64,000 bases of DNA. Origin: Amphiura filiformis (taxonomy: Eukaryota; Echinodermata; Ophiuroidea; Amphilepidida; Amphiuridae). The DNA is taken from positions 496,001 to 560,000 of the forward strand of contig NW_027305502.1 in the NCBI RefSeq assembly GCF_039555335.1, written 5' to 3'. Of the stretch, positions 48,116 to 62,200 are shown piece after piece. A program made the position numbers and the translations under genes. The stretch's first letter is position 1. Every line of letters begins with the position of its first letter. Below the pieces are notes generated by a model, which was not told the DNA's origin, searched no databases, and saw only the letters and a program-made list of their open reading frames with translations.

Positions 48116-48625
48116 TTCCACTCCCAAAATGTTCCTACATATTCAGAAATCCTGCAATTATGTTCAGTTACTTGCAAGAATATAACATTGTAGAATTTCT
48201 TCTCACCCGAATAAACTGCTTAGCATGTGCAGTTTAGGACCATAGGTAGTGTATGTGCAGCATCTTGTGGTTTGGAAGTCACATAAAGCTGGTGGTCCTG
48301 GGTACAGGAAGAGTCAACTCTGTGCATGTTAAGTGTCAGAGTTACTTGACAAACATTCCCAGTTCTGCTCTCTGCAATCAATCCTAGGTTCCAGGATCAT
48401 GCATAGTTAACTGTGCACTTAAGCATATCATCTTGTAGCAGCCTTCTATTGCACAAAGTAAATTCATGGGTTACATCCCGTGTGTCATATACTACCTGAG
48501 TTTTGCACTGCTGGTGCTCACTGCAGATCTACTGCCTGGGTGTCCAGATAGGGGCCTGCAAATGTTGGTAAAAATAAACAAACAAATCCAAATATAAGGT
48601 AAAGTGAATCAAACAGTTATTAAGG

Positions 48626-48815
48626 GGAGAGCCGGCTCAAGTAGTAAGTAAATTTTGTTGGGGGGGATTTTCCCCCTACAAAAAATTTTCAGAGTTAAAA
48701 TGAGGAAAGCAAAGAGTAAAGAATCATTAAAATGATTGAAAATGGGACACAAAATTGACAACATGACAACTGGGGACAAAAATGTGGCTTTGCCCTTCCT
48801 CACCCCACACTTAAA
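48626..48815. repeat. second copy of the GCAAAGAGTAAA dispersed repeat
   Basis: Same block order as 11646-11850 (GAGCCGGCTC, G/C runs, GCAAAGAGTAAA, AAAATGGGACA, TGGCTTTGCCC). Confidence 0.55.
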
Positions 48816-49400
48816 GGCTGTCTACAACCCTTGTTTTTCAAAGTTTACAATTTGCTTACTACTTGATCTTGCTTTCAAAATGCTAAGCCTATATTAAAAA
48901 GTCCCAGCTATTGCAACTGTTATGGGAACATGTCATTTACCAGTCCTTTCTTTTCAATTAAGATTGTTTGACATTACATTTGTTTCAAAACATGTCAGAA
49001 AAATTCTCACACTGAATTCTAGGAAGATCGAAGAGGTTCCTAGTCTATTAAATTCATATCAGTGAAAAGTTGCCACACTTCAGGGTTAACACAGTGTTTA
49101 AACTCTAACCAGTTGCACCACAGGTAACATAAAATGTAACACAATCATGAATAAGGGGTGATGGCATACTTCTCCAGTGTGTCCCTCCAAATTGACTAAA
49201 TAACCATGCGATGCTTGGGAAGTGTACGTTTAGTCTTATAAATTGTTTCTTCAAACATCTCCTACAATGAGCACACTACTGGCGCACATTGCGTATTGGG
49301 AAGTACAGTTTTTGTATGAATGGTGGTTGCTGTAGTAAGTCTCGTCACAGGTTGAGAATAACGCCATGTTGGATATTGTAGTGGCAGTTTTGAATCATGT

Positions 49401-49889
49401 CAGGCTCCGATAATTTTTAATTTTTTAATTGCCCGATCGGGCAAGGTTAGGTTAACTTTTGCTTGTCCGATTATGCCCGCATATTTGTGAAAGAAAACTT
49501 ACCATACCGGAGAAAAGCAGGTATAAACTTGGGAACCTTGTTCCCCGGAAATTTTAGTCACTCAAAAGGAAATTGTGATTTTAATTAAGCGTACAAAAAA
49601 CTGCTTTGAAGCTTTACAGTATTGCCTACTTGATCCTCGGACTCATTTCTATCCTTTTCAGATTTTTTATCTCTTCCCAAATAATGTTTTGTAAGTTTTC
49701 TTTGTGGCAAAATAAAGAAATATTAAGATAACAATTGATCAAAATCAGCATTCATCGTAGCATTTGTGATGTATTTACATCTACCGCACATCATTGCACT
49801 ATAATGTTGCAATTGCCCGATTGATTTAGCTTGCCCGGCAGTATTTTTAATTGCCCCGGGCAATCGGACAAGGGATTTATCGGAGCCTG
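49401..49889. mobile_element. hAT-like MITE with 8-bp target duplication
   Basis: A 489-bp element with TIR CAGGCTCCGATAA (left) and its inverse (TTATCGGAGCCTG, right), then TTAATTGCCCGATCGGGCAA-type arms. Flanks AATCATGT (49393-49400) and AATCGTGT (49890-49897) match at 7 of 8 positions. Confidence 0.75.
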
Positions 49890-50090
49890 AATCGTGTGTG
49901 TTAACCTAATTCCACAGGGCATATATGTGTATATACACGCGTAGAAGTGCCGTTATCCTATATTCTGGTAATGAAACCATGTAAATGCACTGCAAACGTG
50001 AGATCATACATGGCATTACTCTCAACTTGAGACAAGACACACTATGTTTTGTTTTTGCTATCCACCCCTCGTTTTAGACAAGAATGTGTG

Positions 50091-50206
50091 CACCCCTATG
50101 GAAGATTTGACCTTAATCTCCCGCACAGGGGGTTTATATTTCAAATGAGGTCAGCCATTCAGGTAGCCCCATTTGAAATTAACACTTAGTGTGTGGAAGT
50201 CTTATG
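50091..50206. mobile_element. P1 MITE, partial copy
   Basis: CACCCCTATGGAAGA, GACCTTAATCTCCCGCACAG and CCCCATTTGAAATTAACAC match the P1 family. Both outer ends are missing or diverged. Confidence 0.65.
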
Positions 50207-50459
50207 ATGTAGAACATAAGTACACTTTAAAATGACCATGTTGTGTGATGTGTTATGCATTCAAACAATTATTGCGGGCGCTAGCCGCTGTATTTGGATG
50301 CTAGTGTGATTGGTCGCTAGCTCTATCTCATTTTCAATTTTTTGCATGGAAAATGAATGATAAAGTTAAATTTGTATTTTGTTTTCCATTTTAAACAAAG
50401 AAAATGTGATGCAGATGGAATTTAAAAAAAGTGAAAAGTGACCATTATGAATGAGGTTC

Positions 50460-50573
50460 ATGACTTTGCATTAGTTATTTTAGGTATTGTGAAATAACTA
50501 AACATTGTGCTTGGTTCCAAAGCACAATGTTTAGATATTTCACAATACCCTCAAAACACAAATGCACAGTCAT
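50460..50573. repeat. near-perfect hairpin, 30-bp arms and 7-nt loop
   Basis: GGTATTGTGAAATAACTAAA... (50483-50512) pairs with 50520-50549 with a single mismatch across 30 bp, around the loop GGTTCCA. Pairing continues more weakly outward to ATGACTTTGCA/TGCACAGTCAT. Probably a small foldback element; a microRNA-like fold cannot be excluded. Confidence 0.6.
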
Positions 50574-50649
50574 TAACCTCTAATCAAATTCCTAAATGAT
50601 CAACATAACATCAACTTCAGAAATGTGTGACAGGGTTTAAACAAATATT

Positions 50650-50730
50650 CCCATTCACAATTCTTACGTGCAATACATGAAATATTCCAATTCACAATTC
50701 TTACGTGCAATACATGAAATATTCCAATTC
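50650..50730 (+). repeat. 37-bp direct repeat, about 2.3 copies
   Basis: AATTCTTACGTGCAATACAT followed by GAAATATTCCAATTCAC is repeated head to tail. Confidence 0.8.
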
Positions 50731-50797
50731 ACATATCAAACAAGAAACAAAAATCAGTTGATCACTTCTTACTATCTGTGAACATCCCCCAGTCCTA

Positions 50798-50947
50798 ATG
50801 GGCTATTCCAGTTGAAATCCATACATTGTGAATTTCAATGGGGTTACCTGAATGGGTGACTCCATTTGAAATATACACTCCCTCTGTGGGAGATTAAGGT
50901 CATGTCTTCCATAGGGGGTGTATGGATTTCAACTGGAATAGCCTAAT
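50798..50947. mobile_element. P1 MITE, nearly intact copy with shortened left arm
   Basis: Starts GGGCTATTCCAGTTGAAATC and ends with its inverse (GATTTCAACTGGAATAGCC). The middle keeps GGGGTTACCTGAATGGGTGA. Confidence 0.75.
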
Positions 50948-52370
50948 ATGGCAAAAAGTGTATCTTCTAAAGTTTGTTCGGTTTATATAAGGCGGTAAAA
51001 ATATGACTTGTAACACCGTGTATTGACATAGAATGGCATGACGCAGTCGGGCGCAATGCTAACGCTAGTTGTGCGTTGCGTAATGCATGACTGGTGCACG
51101 CTTCTGTGAATTTACGCGAGCGTGAGTTGGGACTTTATTGACACGCGCAGTAACAAAAGCCAAATAATTTCTGCCCCATATAAGCCAAACAAACTTTAAT
51201 AACCTATCAATTTACTCCCTCTTGCATGGTTGAAAAAAAGTTAACTTTTTTATTTGCCTCACATGGAAAAAGGTTGTAACATATAAAGAGATGTAAACAA
51301 TGTTACTGTCTTTTGCCATAGATTTGATAATTATGGCACGTAATGTGACAAAAGAAAATATCTTCCCATTATTGTCTTTACAAGTTACATAATTTTACAT
51401 ATCCAATTTCTTATTGTCTTTTTTCTTTAAAAATTCTAATATTTCAGAACAAATGTTTAATGATTATATTTGAAATCAGTATGAAAAATGCAGTACACAC
51501 AAATCTAGTATTGGTTCTTGAGTTAGCTCTTGATATTTTGAGAAAATATCTCAAATCTTGGACTTTTTATGTTAAAGCCTATGGCCAACATGCAGAGCAT
51601 TAATTTGACATCACAAATCTGCACATTCCATTGAAGGTGAATGACATAATACAAATTCCAAGACGTGTACATCATTCTAGTACTTTGGCCATTGAACTTC
51701 AAAAAAGTAAATATTACAAAGTATTGTTTTCAATCAAATATTTAGTGTAGTATAACATGTAATATTGACATGATTGTTGCTAACAACAATGTAAAACAGA
51801 TCTGATAGAGATGGGTAGGTCATGTGTGTATGTGTAATTCAAACGTGTTCTTCGTCATGACCAAGTGTTTTTGACATTCTTATGACAGTAAAAATATCAA
51901 TGAATCTTCAAAATTTAAAATTCATGTAGACCTTTGCTCAAATTTTTAAATTAATATTATCACAGAAGTTTGTTTTGCCATTTCCTGCAATTCCTGTTCT
52001 CTCTTTTTCACCAGATGAATCAATCGGACTAATAACCAATCAAGGGTCGTGGGGAGTTTGATTGACAGTGACATCAGACTCAAACTAGTCTTTTTAATAT
52101 TTAGTCTCAGATTGTCCTTAAAGCCATAATCTTGTTTGAAATAGAAAAGGAAAGGTGTCTGTCTAACTAGACTTTATGTGGGTAAAATTATTTGTTTTTG
52201 TCAATAGAGTACCAACTTATACTCACGTAAATACATGTACGCAAGCCACACATTCAAAAAGGTGCTGCGGCCAACTGTGTGCACAACATTCCATATCAAT
52301 GCACAATGTTATGAGTCTTGACACTTTTGAACAAAGTAAAATACACTGAAACAAGTGACATATATTGCGA
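50948..52370. other. no gene seen
   Basis: AT-rich intergenic sequence. One possible repeat (TTGAGTTAGCTCTTGATATTTTGAG near 51522) recurs near 53440. No coding exon recognised. Confidence 0.5.
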
Positions 52371-52374
52371 TATC

Positions 52375-52562
52375 TGCGATTCCAGTTAAAATCCATACCC
52401 CTATGGATGACATTGATTTCCGATGCAGGGAGTGTAAATTTCAAATGGAGTCACCCATTCAGGAAATCTCATTTAAAATGCTTACTCCCAGCATGTGGAA
52501 GATTAAGGTCGTGTCTTCCATAGGGGTTGTATGAATTTCTACTGCACTGGAACAGCCCAATA
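52375..52562. mobile_element. P1 MITE copy
   Basis: ATTCCAGTTAAAATCCATAC at the left and the inverse-type GAATTTCTACTGCACTGGAA at the right, with the P1 middle blocks between. Confidence 0.65.
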
Positions 52563-52794
52563 CAGATATAAAATTGGATCAATTGAACCTATATTTCAAG
52601 CTGTGAGTTTTATTGACTAAACATAGTCAAGTCCAATATTTTAAAACTAATAGCGAGACCAATAAATATTGGGCGTAAAGCACCAATTTTATCATTATAT
52701 GTGTTGGATCCAATATTTTCACACACTTGGATTTATGAAAACATAATACTAGATACACCTCACTATGGACCACAATGGCCTCATCCCAAAGGCA

Positions 52795-53060
52795 TACCGT
52801 AGAATTCCGTCTAGAAGCATATATGCCTCTAAACGAGGGTTTTTTTTTTAACGAAAGATATGAAAGGCCAATACCCTTCTCAAAAACATTGCAATAGATT
52901 GGTCTTACAAATATACATGTTTGTACAGCCGCCTTTATCAGTAATATAGTTGTTCAAACTCCAAATAACGTTTTTGTTGAGAGTGTCTGCCTCTTGTGTC
53001 TTGTGTCAAAAAAACCTCGTTTAGAGGCATATATATGCTTGTAGACGGAATTTTACGGTA
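52795..53060. mobile_element. TACCGTARAATTCCG element
   Basis: The left TACCGTAGAATTCCGTCTAG and the right end inverted (TACCGTAAAATTCCGTCTAC) pair, followed by AAGCATATAT. Same family as 33283-33929, without the inner palindrome. It lies just past the TPGS2 3' end. Confidence 0.7.
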
Positions 53061-53216
53061 GTTCAATAACCTCAATTAAACACTCATAGGGCAACATTTG
53101 ACCTCAACTTGCAGAGTATGAGTTTTTGTACCAAATTTTTCTAAGGTCATTTAATGAATGTACAATGTATTAGGGTTAAAGAACTGTGCCCTGATAGATG
53201 AACATGTTGGGCATAC

Positions 53217-56200
53217 TTACTTGGCAGCAGATGCCAGTCTCCTCTTCTGACTCTGTTGAGTACCTGATTTAACTCTGTAAAGGCAAAGATTATATACAAA
53301 AACAAGGCATAATTATCCGGATCTTGATAAATAAATCTGAAATTTCAGAATTGTACATTTTCATTACCATATTTGGAAACAGCATGGAAAATGCATTAAA
53401 ATGAGTACAAACAAGCCTAGTATTGGTTCAGTGGTTCTTGAGATAGCTCTTGATATTTTGAGGTAATATCTCAAAAGTTTCATGCTGAAGTCTATATGGC
53501 CAGCATGCAGAGCATTAAACACATCATAAGTTATGGACTCAAAGTCACAACTTTAGAAATTGCTACTTGTATGCATCATTAGTAACAGGGAAACAACAGA
53601 ACCCCATTGTAAAGTTATGAATTTGAACTACTGTAAAAGTGGACATTTTTGTGGTGCATTAATTTTCTCAGACAACACAGCTACTGCGAAAATAAAAACA
53701 CATGAATATGTTCTTTTAAATGTATTATAGGTCTATGTAAGAAAATTCAAAATCACGAAATTAAAAACAAGCAATGTTGTTAAAAATCGGCAAAGCGCAA
53801 AATATTACACGCGCGAAAATGACCACTTTTACAGTAACCTTAAAACTACAATACATGGCATAGCAAACATTAGAAAACAGCATCAGAGAACAATAATATA
53901 ATCAAATTTGTCAAAATAATCATTGAAAGGAAAAGTCTTGAGTCTAGATTTGAACTCTGCAATTGAAGCAGCACCCCTAACCTCCAGTGGCAGAGTGTTC
54001 CAGAGCATTGGGCCGGACACTGAAAATGTTCTGATGGTTCATGGAGGTGGAGATGGGAATTTGAGAAGATTCATTTATGATACAATGAGTTAACAACTTT
54101 GTGAAGCCTGTCTGTGATTACATTACTGATGAGAAGAATTTTCTTTCTGTCTTATTCTAAAATTATTTATTTATTTGTTAAAAGTTTGAAAAAATCCATT
54201 TGTGATAAAATTCTGAAAAGGAATAACTTACTTTCTTTCTGTCTTATTCTTAAACACCTTAGCTGCATCTAATTTAATAGTTGGTATTGGTCCTGTGGTA
54301 TGTGAGTCCAGATCTATTCCTAGCTCTCCACTTACAATTGCTCTCTCTGGAGCATACATGTTGAACCATTGCTGTATTTTGTAAATTAAAAACAACAATT
54401 ACTTAAGTATGTCATATCAAGGGAGAACTGTATTATATACAGTGGAACCTTGTTAACACAAAATTGTGAGGGCCTCATATTTTAATTTGTGTTGAGAGGA
54501 TTTGTGTTATTGTAATGCATATTTATGCTTGACAAATTTCAACTGTAACTGGACATTTTCCAAACAAGACACCACTGTGATTCAAGATTATTTACTAGGG
54601 TTGCACAACTGAGTCGGCAAAAAGTAGTCGCGACTATTAGCCTTAGTCACAACTTTTGACTATGCCCTGGTAATAGTCGACTAATGACTACTATCTATTG
54701 CTAACTGGTGTCTCGCATTGGCAATGGCACGCCATATTACATAGCCTGGGATAGTTGCATGACAGAAAACTGTAAAAGCATGCATGGAAGAGTTTGGAGT
54801 ATTTTAGGATTGTGGTGTTCTATATTTATTTATTTGTTTACATTAAATATATGTCTACTGAATGATAATTTGGGGCCTCGTGTGATACAACTGCAAATCA
54901 GTAATATTGTTTGTATTGCATAAACAAACAGGGTGATAACTAGTAGGACCTACCTTAGCCTGTGGAGTGAGCCCTATATCAGTGAACACATATTGCCACT
55001 GTGGAAGACCAAGGTGCATTAACATCAGTCGGAAATAATGGGTAAATGTAGGAGCCAAGAAATGCCAGCGTAGGGCTCGGTCTAGAAACCACACCTCTGG
55101 TTTGTGTGCTGCTGCTGTACCTGAATGTATAACATTAACAAAGTATAGTATACTTGAGTTCAGTCTTGCTGCATGACTGTTTCTGTTATTAACTTACACC
55201 CCTCTAGAATTAAGCCTTGAAAAATCCACGTAATAACCTTTACCAACTCTATTTGAAACTCAACCTCCCTCTGTGGAAGACTCAGATTGAATCTTTTTCA
55301 GCGGGTGTATGAAATTCAAATTGAGCTGCCAAAATTGTTCTTTCCATTTGTAATGATTTCAGATGGAATAGCTCAATGGATCTATATTCTTTAATTAGCT
55401 ACTTTGATTTTTGGGCCAAACGAAATGAGAGTAAAGTCGCCACTCGCCAGTTGGGAGTTAGTTTTGAGATGTTCCAACTGGTGAGATGGTGTTCTTTGTT
55501 TGAAGACACCTGTACTGGCAGTGTATTTCCCTGTCCTTGTGAATGGGGACAGAATTGAATACAGAGTACAGCATGTTATGTCCCCGTTTACAAAAGACAT
55601 ACCACTGCCAATACAGGTGTCTTCAAACAAACAACATCAATTGGAAATCAAAACTCCCAACAAGCGACTTTGCGCTTATTTAGTGGGAGCAGGCCCCATA
55701 CAATGTCCAGTTCTTACACAGTCTAGCTCTTACACTGTCCTCAGTTTTGCAATCGGAGTGTCATCTCCCATATTAAGTACTCTCAGCTCCAACCTTTAAA
55801 TCACATTAGAATGGGAGTTACTTCAAACTGCAGCTAATACAAAGCTATTTCCCCACACTAAAATGTCAAAATCAAAAAATTTGCAGACTTTGTTCACATG
55901 ACCTTGATTAGATCTTATTGTAAACAACAAATCATGTCTAGACTTTGTTTACCTGGTTTGGTGTTCTTATACACTAGGCAGACTTTCCCATGTCCGTCAC
56001 ATGGGTCCAACTCATATACACAACTGCGCTGATCAAAATGTGGATGATCACACACATTGTCTGCAAGAAAAATATGAATAAGTCTGTAAGCAGATTCATT
56101 AGGTTTGCAGAAATTAAGGTAGCTTTAGGTTGTGGGTTCAAATCCTGTGGCATCAGCAAGCCTCTTCACACCCCCACCCCTATTGCCTCTCCTCACCCAA

Positions 56201-59200
56201 GTGTACAAATGGGTACCGGCCTTATTAAATGCCGGGAAGGTAACAGACTCCCTGTGGAGGAGGTGTGGCAACTCCCCACAGCAACATTATATGCAGGAGT
56301 CTGGCCCAATTGCTTAGCAGATTGAAGCCAAAACTGCCACAAAGGGCAACATGTGTGTCTGTAGTATTTTCTTTTTTGTTTTAAACCTGAAATCAATCTT
56401 TCTGAAGTGATTTCAACAAATTCAAATCAACTTGCACCAAGAATGACCTTTGTGGCCATTTTAAAGAAAAAGGAATGACTCAAATCCAAAAGCATGGAAA
56501 CTTGTTCAGTACGCCAAAATACTTTGATGATGTCCTACAAACAAAAGTCCTTTCATTCGGGTGAGGGGAGGTCCAATTACATTGGTAAAAAGCTAGTTAA
56601 AATTTTGGTCAAAGTTGATCTTTGAGTTGGAAGGAGGGAGGGAGGGAGGGAGGGAGGGAGGGAGGGGAGCACTTTCATTTCTAGGATGTCATCAAACTTT
56701 TGGTTTGTTCCTTAACAGGTGCAAATAATTATTACCTTCTTCCTCACTGTCATAATCTATCATCTCCAGTCCATTATTAGATGTTGTTGACGGCTTTTCT
56801 CCTGCAAGTTTCTTGACATCTGTGATGCTGTTGATCTCCATCCCACCCACTGGCATTGAGTTCTCTACAATCAAAACAATATAGCAATCATTAACAGACA
56901 CTTCTCGTCAAGTGATGAAAAGGGCACCAGGTATTGCCGAAACGTACAAAGCAAGTGCATTTATTTGGATCAAAAAATATGAATCTGCATTATCTTTTAA
57001 AATGAAAATACAAATATTCACTGTCTTCCTACTCAAGGCATAGAATTTACTGTCAGAATTTTGCTACTGGCTAAATGATTGCATCTAGATTACCCAAGGC
57101 TCAGCGGCACAAAGATGTATCTCCATTAACTGCTGTATTGCATCTAGATTGCCCGGGGGGGCCACTATAGTGTCAAGAGGGGGTATCAGGCGCGTCCGAG
57201 GACTCTCAAAAAGCACCCTAAACAAGTATTTCCGAGACTGAAATTTTCCCCTAAACAAGTATAAGTTGCACGATTTGCTACCCTAAATAAGTAGTTGTCT
57301 TTTCCCCAACCCTAAACAAGTAATTGATGCAATTATTACCCCTAAACAAGTAAACACACAGAACCCAGGCTGCGAGTGGCATGATAGGGCCAGCAATTTG
57401 TGGCAAGCCGTCTGAATTTTGAGCCATGCAAGCAAGTTTACGTAGTGCTAAAGCTTACCTCAAATTTCATGCAGTATGTCCTATATTTTCAAGATTTTTG
57501 GGCCAATAATTTCCCCTTTTTGGATCACATGTATAACCCTTTTTATTGAAATATTGTAGAATTTATTCTTTGGATGTACCCATTTCTCCACATATCCAAG
57601 AGAATTTTGAACTGCAAGTCCAACGCAAATTACGACCATGGCGATTGCAAACCACACATTGAAGTTGGAAGAAGACGGCAAACACGGCTAGTTTAGCTTG
57701 GTTTATTTCCTAATTTCGTCTCGATTTAAAACATCCTAGAGCATTAATTATCATACTGGATTTAGTGGTAAACCCAACTAAAATCCTGAAACTCATTGAT
57801 TTATATTTTAAGAAAGCCAAATTAGTTCCAAATTCTTCAATCGTTGTGTTTGTAAATACCCCGGTAAAATTTCACACATGTCAAAAGTTCATTGACACAG
57901 CTTGTTTACAAACCTTGAAGTTCGTGGTTGATTTGTTGCTCCTTTAGACCATGTTCCGATCAACCAAATTTCATAGCCACCAAGACTATGAATATTAATC
58001 AGTTTAAAGAGGTTCGGCCAATCGAAAATCCTCTTATATTTTTCCTCATAATTTATTGACTCCACAGTTAAGAAAAAGCATGCTGATTGGTTATACATAT
58101 TCTGAACAAGTTGTGACCTCGTCCGGGGACCTCGTGTTTAGTATGCTAGCTGGGCCAGTATACCCGGTAGGGATCTGTCATCTCTGACAGGTCAGTGACA
58201 GCTAAAAGATGGCTTTTAACTGCTTTTGGGGTGTAGGAAGAAGACACTTTCCTTTCACTTTTCATGAATGAAGGAGAAAGCACAAAATCCCAAACTTGTC
58301 AAAACTACCCTAAGTACGTAAGAGCTCCAAAAACATACCCTTTTACACCAATTTTACATGAATTTGATACCCTATTCACGCTATTACGCACGTAACGCAC
58401 CATAGGCTGAAAAAATACCCTTTTTACGTGAATTTACGGACGCGCCTGATACCCCCCTTCACCATTACAGTGGCCCCCCCGGGCTAGATTGCCCAAGGCT
58501 CAGCGGCACAAAGACGTATCTCCATTAGCTGCTGTATAAATGATTGCATCTAGATTACCCAAGGCTTAGCGGCACAAAGAGGCATCTCCATTAGCTGCTG
58601 TATGAACGATTGCATCTAGATTACCCAAGGCTCAGCAGCACAAAGACGTATCTCCATTAGCTGATGTATAAATGATTGCATCTAGATTACCCAAAGGCTC
58701 AGCGGCACAAAGACGCATCTCCATTAGCTGCTGTATGAATGATTGCATTTAGATAACCCAGGGCTCAGCGTATCAAAGGCGTATCTCCATTAGCTACTGT
58801 ATAAATGACTGCATCTAGATTACCCAAGGCTCAGCGGCACAAAGATGTATCTCCATTAGCTACTGTATAAATGACTGCATCTAGATTACCCAAGGCTCAG
58901 CGGCACAAAGACGTATCTCCATTAGCTACTGTATAAATGACTGCATCTAGATTACCCAAGGCTCAGCGGCACAAAGACGTATCTCCATTAGCTACTGTAT
59001 AAATGATTGCACCTAGATTACCCAAGACTCAGCGGCACAAAGACGTATCTCCATTAGCTACTGTATAAATGACTGCATCTAGATTACCCAAGACTCAGCG
59101 GCACAAAGACGTATCTCCATTAGTTGCTGTATAAATGATTTTACCTAGAGCTCAATCCACAGATATAAATCAAAGGGGTATACGCTAGAAGGTCCTATCT

Positions 59201-62200
59201 GCAATAGCTGCCCTATAGACATTTGGTAATTTCTACATTCTATATTGTACACATTTAAAAATATAACATCTGGCAGCTATTGCAGATAAAACCTTCTTGC
59301 ACTAACATCAAGAATTACTTCCTCAAATGATTTTATCCTGATCGTAAATTTGCATATTCAGCAAGAGTAAAAAATGGGCTATTCCATTTGAAATCCATAT
59401 ACCCCCTATGGAAGACATGTAATTAATTTCCTACACAGGGAGTAAGAATTTCAAATGGGGTTACCAGAATGGGTGACTCCAATTGCATGGGATATAATTT
59501 AAGGTCATGTCATCCATAGGGGGTGTATGGAATAGCCCAATGTTTTTCTCACCATCTAGTTTCACACTCCATCTGAGCAGAAGGCCGTCTGATGTCAGGT
59601 AGAAGTGTTTCAGATCATCTGGTAGTAAACAGGAGTTCCTCTGTTCCCAGGTCACCAACTGATGGCGCTGTGCTGGAGGCAGATGAGACAAATGCACATC
59701 GCAGATGCTTGGCCGCTTTTCTGTAATTAGATAAGGTACCAAAGAAGTCATTAGATTTACAGATCTAAATCAATCTTGAGATCAACCTTTTACACACTGA
59801 GGTTGGTCACCATTGACGTTTATTGCAATGGATGTTATTTATTCTGTTAATGTTGAAATGAAAGTTATTTTGATGAGTCAACTGTATCTTTTGAGCAGGG
59901 GTGTAGCCAGCATTGTTGGTTGGGAGGGGGAAGGGCAAAATAAAATTTTTGGGGCACAGATGAAAAAAATTGCAGTTGCATCATACAACATAGAGACTTT
60001 ATGTCTTTGAGCTTCCAAAAAAGGCATTATTGGGATGATGTGTGAGAGTACTCAGAGTAGCGTGCAAAAATTAGGTATTTTACGCTATTTTTGCCCATTA
60101 TCAGGATGGCAAAGACTTTATTTTTGCAATGTGCGCGCTGCGCATAGCGAGCGCATGCAAAAATTTTGTATTTTACACTATTTTGGCCCATGATCGGATT
60201 CGGATTAAAGAACCTCTTTAATATTCGGATTAGGGAACCTTTTTTAAAATTCGGACTATAGAACCTTCGAGATAAAGAACCGTTGGAATAAAGAACCTCT
60301 TTTAAATTTTTTTTCGGACTAGAGAACCGCTTTTAAAATTCGGACTAGCGAATGCTATGAACACATGTTCGGACTAGCGAACCTTCGGACTAGCGAACCT
60401 TCGGATTATAGAAGCGTCGGATTATAGAGCAGTCCCCATTTCATCTGGGCCCAGGAATGGAACATTAGGGACTAAAAAGTTCTTATTGCGCACACCACAA
60501 TCCTATGCGTCTTGTTCCACAAGGAATGTTGCACAGTATCTAAAAGAACTACCATGCCAACACACTCGTGATTGGTTAGTATTGTATCCAAGGTCATGCG
60601 TTCGCATTGCAGTTTTAAATACACAATATACGATCGCACAGTTGGATCGATTGAAATTCCTAGTATAGTTACAATGTGAATCTGAAACAATACTGCATAA
60701 CACACCTGATGGAGTCATACACGCAAGATAAGGTTAGGTGTGCCATGAGTTTGACTAATCTTGTTGGTTCAATATTTGAGCCTCAACTACCGTATTGAAT
60801 AGGTAACCCCAGCCATCCGGGTACTTATTTTACATGACGCTCTACAGTGCATACACTTACGCTTTTCAACCCACAATAGACCGTGGAGCAGTGCGACTAG
60901 TTGAAGACTTGTAGCAGAGCCGATACAGTCTGTTTACATTTTGTTTTGACCTTGAATCGAGCTAATTTCTGGGCCGATTTCGGTAAAATAAAGGTTAAAT
61001 ACTTGGCGAATAACTGCATTTTATGTGAAGCTGAACACATGAACATGTAGAGGAGAGTCCTTATTTTTGTTGTTGGCTGGAGGGCCCCATGTCGAGAAGT
61101 TATAGAAATGGTAGCATTTTGGCCGATTTGAAAAGGGAAAAACCTCAGAAAACTACAAACTTCTGAATTGGATTTGTTGTCAACGGAGGTCAACGGCTTG
61201 TGACGTCACCTCCTGGGTCACCTATAGGTTAGGTATGAAAGGTGAATTCAAATTTGCCATCAAACCTCATCATTTTATATATCACATTAAAGCCCTTGAG
61301 TAAAGAAAGCTAAAACTGAAAACTGTTTTGTCATAGCACTTTCCATAACAAAGTTACATCTTGTCAAAGATTGACTTTCATCCAAAATATTAAGCCAACA
61401 TTTGATGAATCAATTGCACAACAAAGCGGCATATAATACTAGAGCAGCTTTTCTATATCATAGGAAACTGCTATTACTTAGTATTAGAAATCCCTCTAAA
61501 ATTCCATCATGTGCGATTATCTCATCACAAAAATAAATTTAATATATATTTGGGTCAAGTGAAGTATAGACGACATATTTATGCAGGTTTCCTTCACAAA
61601 TCTTTTCTTTTAATTTTCTATGTAAGCTGACTAGCAAATGTGTTAACTAAGGTTTGCCTGTGTCCGTGATACCTAGTCACTAACTATAGAAGCCATTTTC
61701 CGAGGCGCGGAAAGACACAAAATTTGTGTCGTATGACCTATGACCCTGATAAACAACACGAATTACTCCATGTGGAAGTTGTTGAGATTGCTTGTGAGTT
61801 TTGTTAATGAAATTCCTATTTTGTAACAACATGTAACACACCAAAACATAAAGATCGACTATCTAATGACTTCATAGTCTACAATGATCCTAAATTTACC
61901 TTTATCTGCGGAATCCTTTCTGTTCATAGCTGAATTTGTAGTTTCATATTTTTGCCGTGATCGCAGTGTTCGGGCGAAGCTGCCAAATAATTCAACACTG
62001 ATGGTCATGTGATGACCTTCTTCAATCCGGTCTCTGTGGACCCTACCACTTCTTAATAGGTATGCTACATGCTTTTGCGGCAATGGGGGCTGGCTGCGAT
62101 TTTCTAACAGATCTTTTATGTCACCTTTGATTGAGTTATTTTCCAGGGTACTGAAATTTAAACGAAATGGGCACGTCCCCTGTATGGCATTTGTACTGAG

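Noticed and set aside
58484-59150. Regular 66-bp array as a CRISPR-like locus
   Set aside because: The entire unit repeats with no unique spacers, and the genome is animal. It is a minisatellite.
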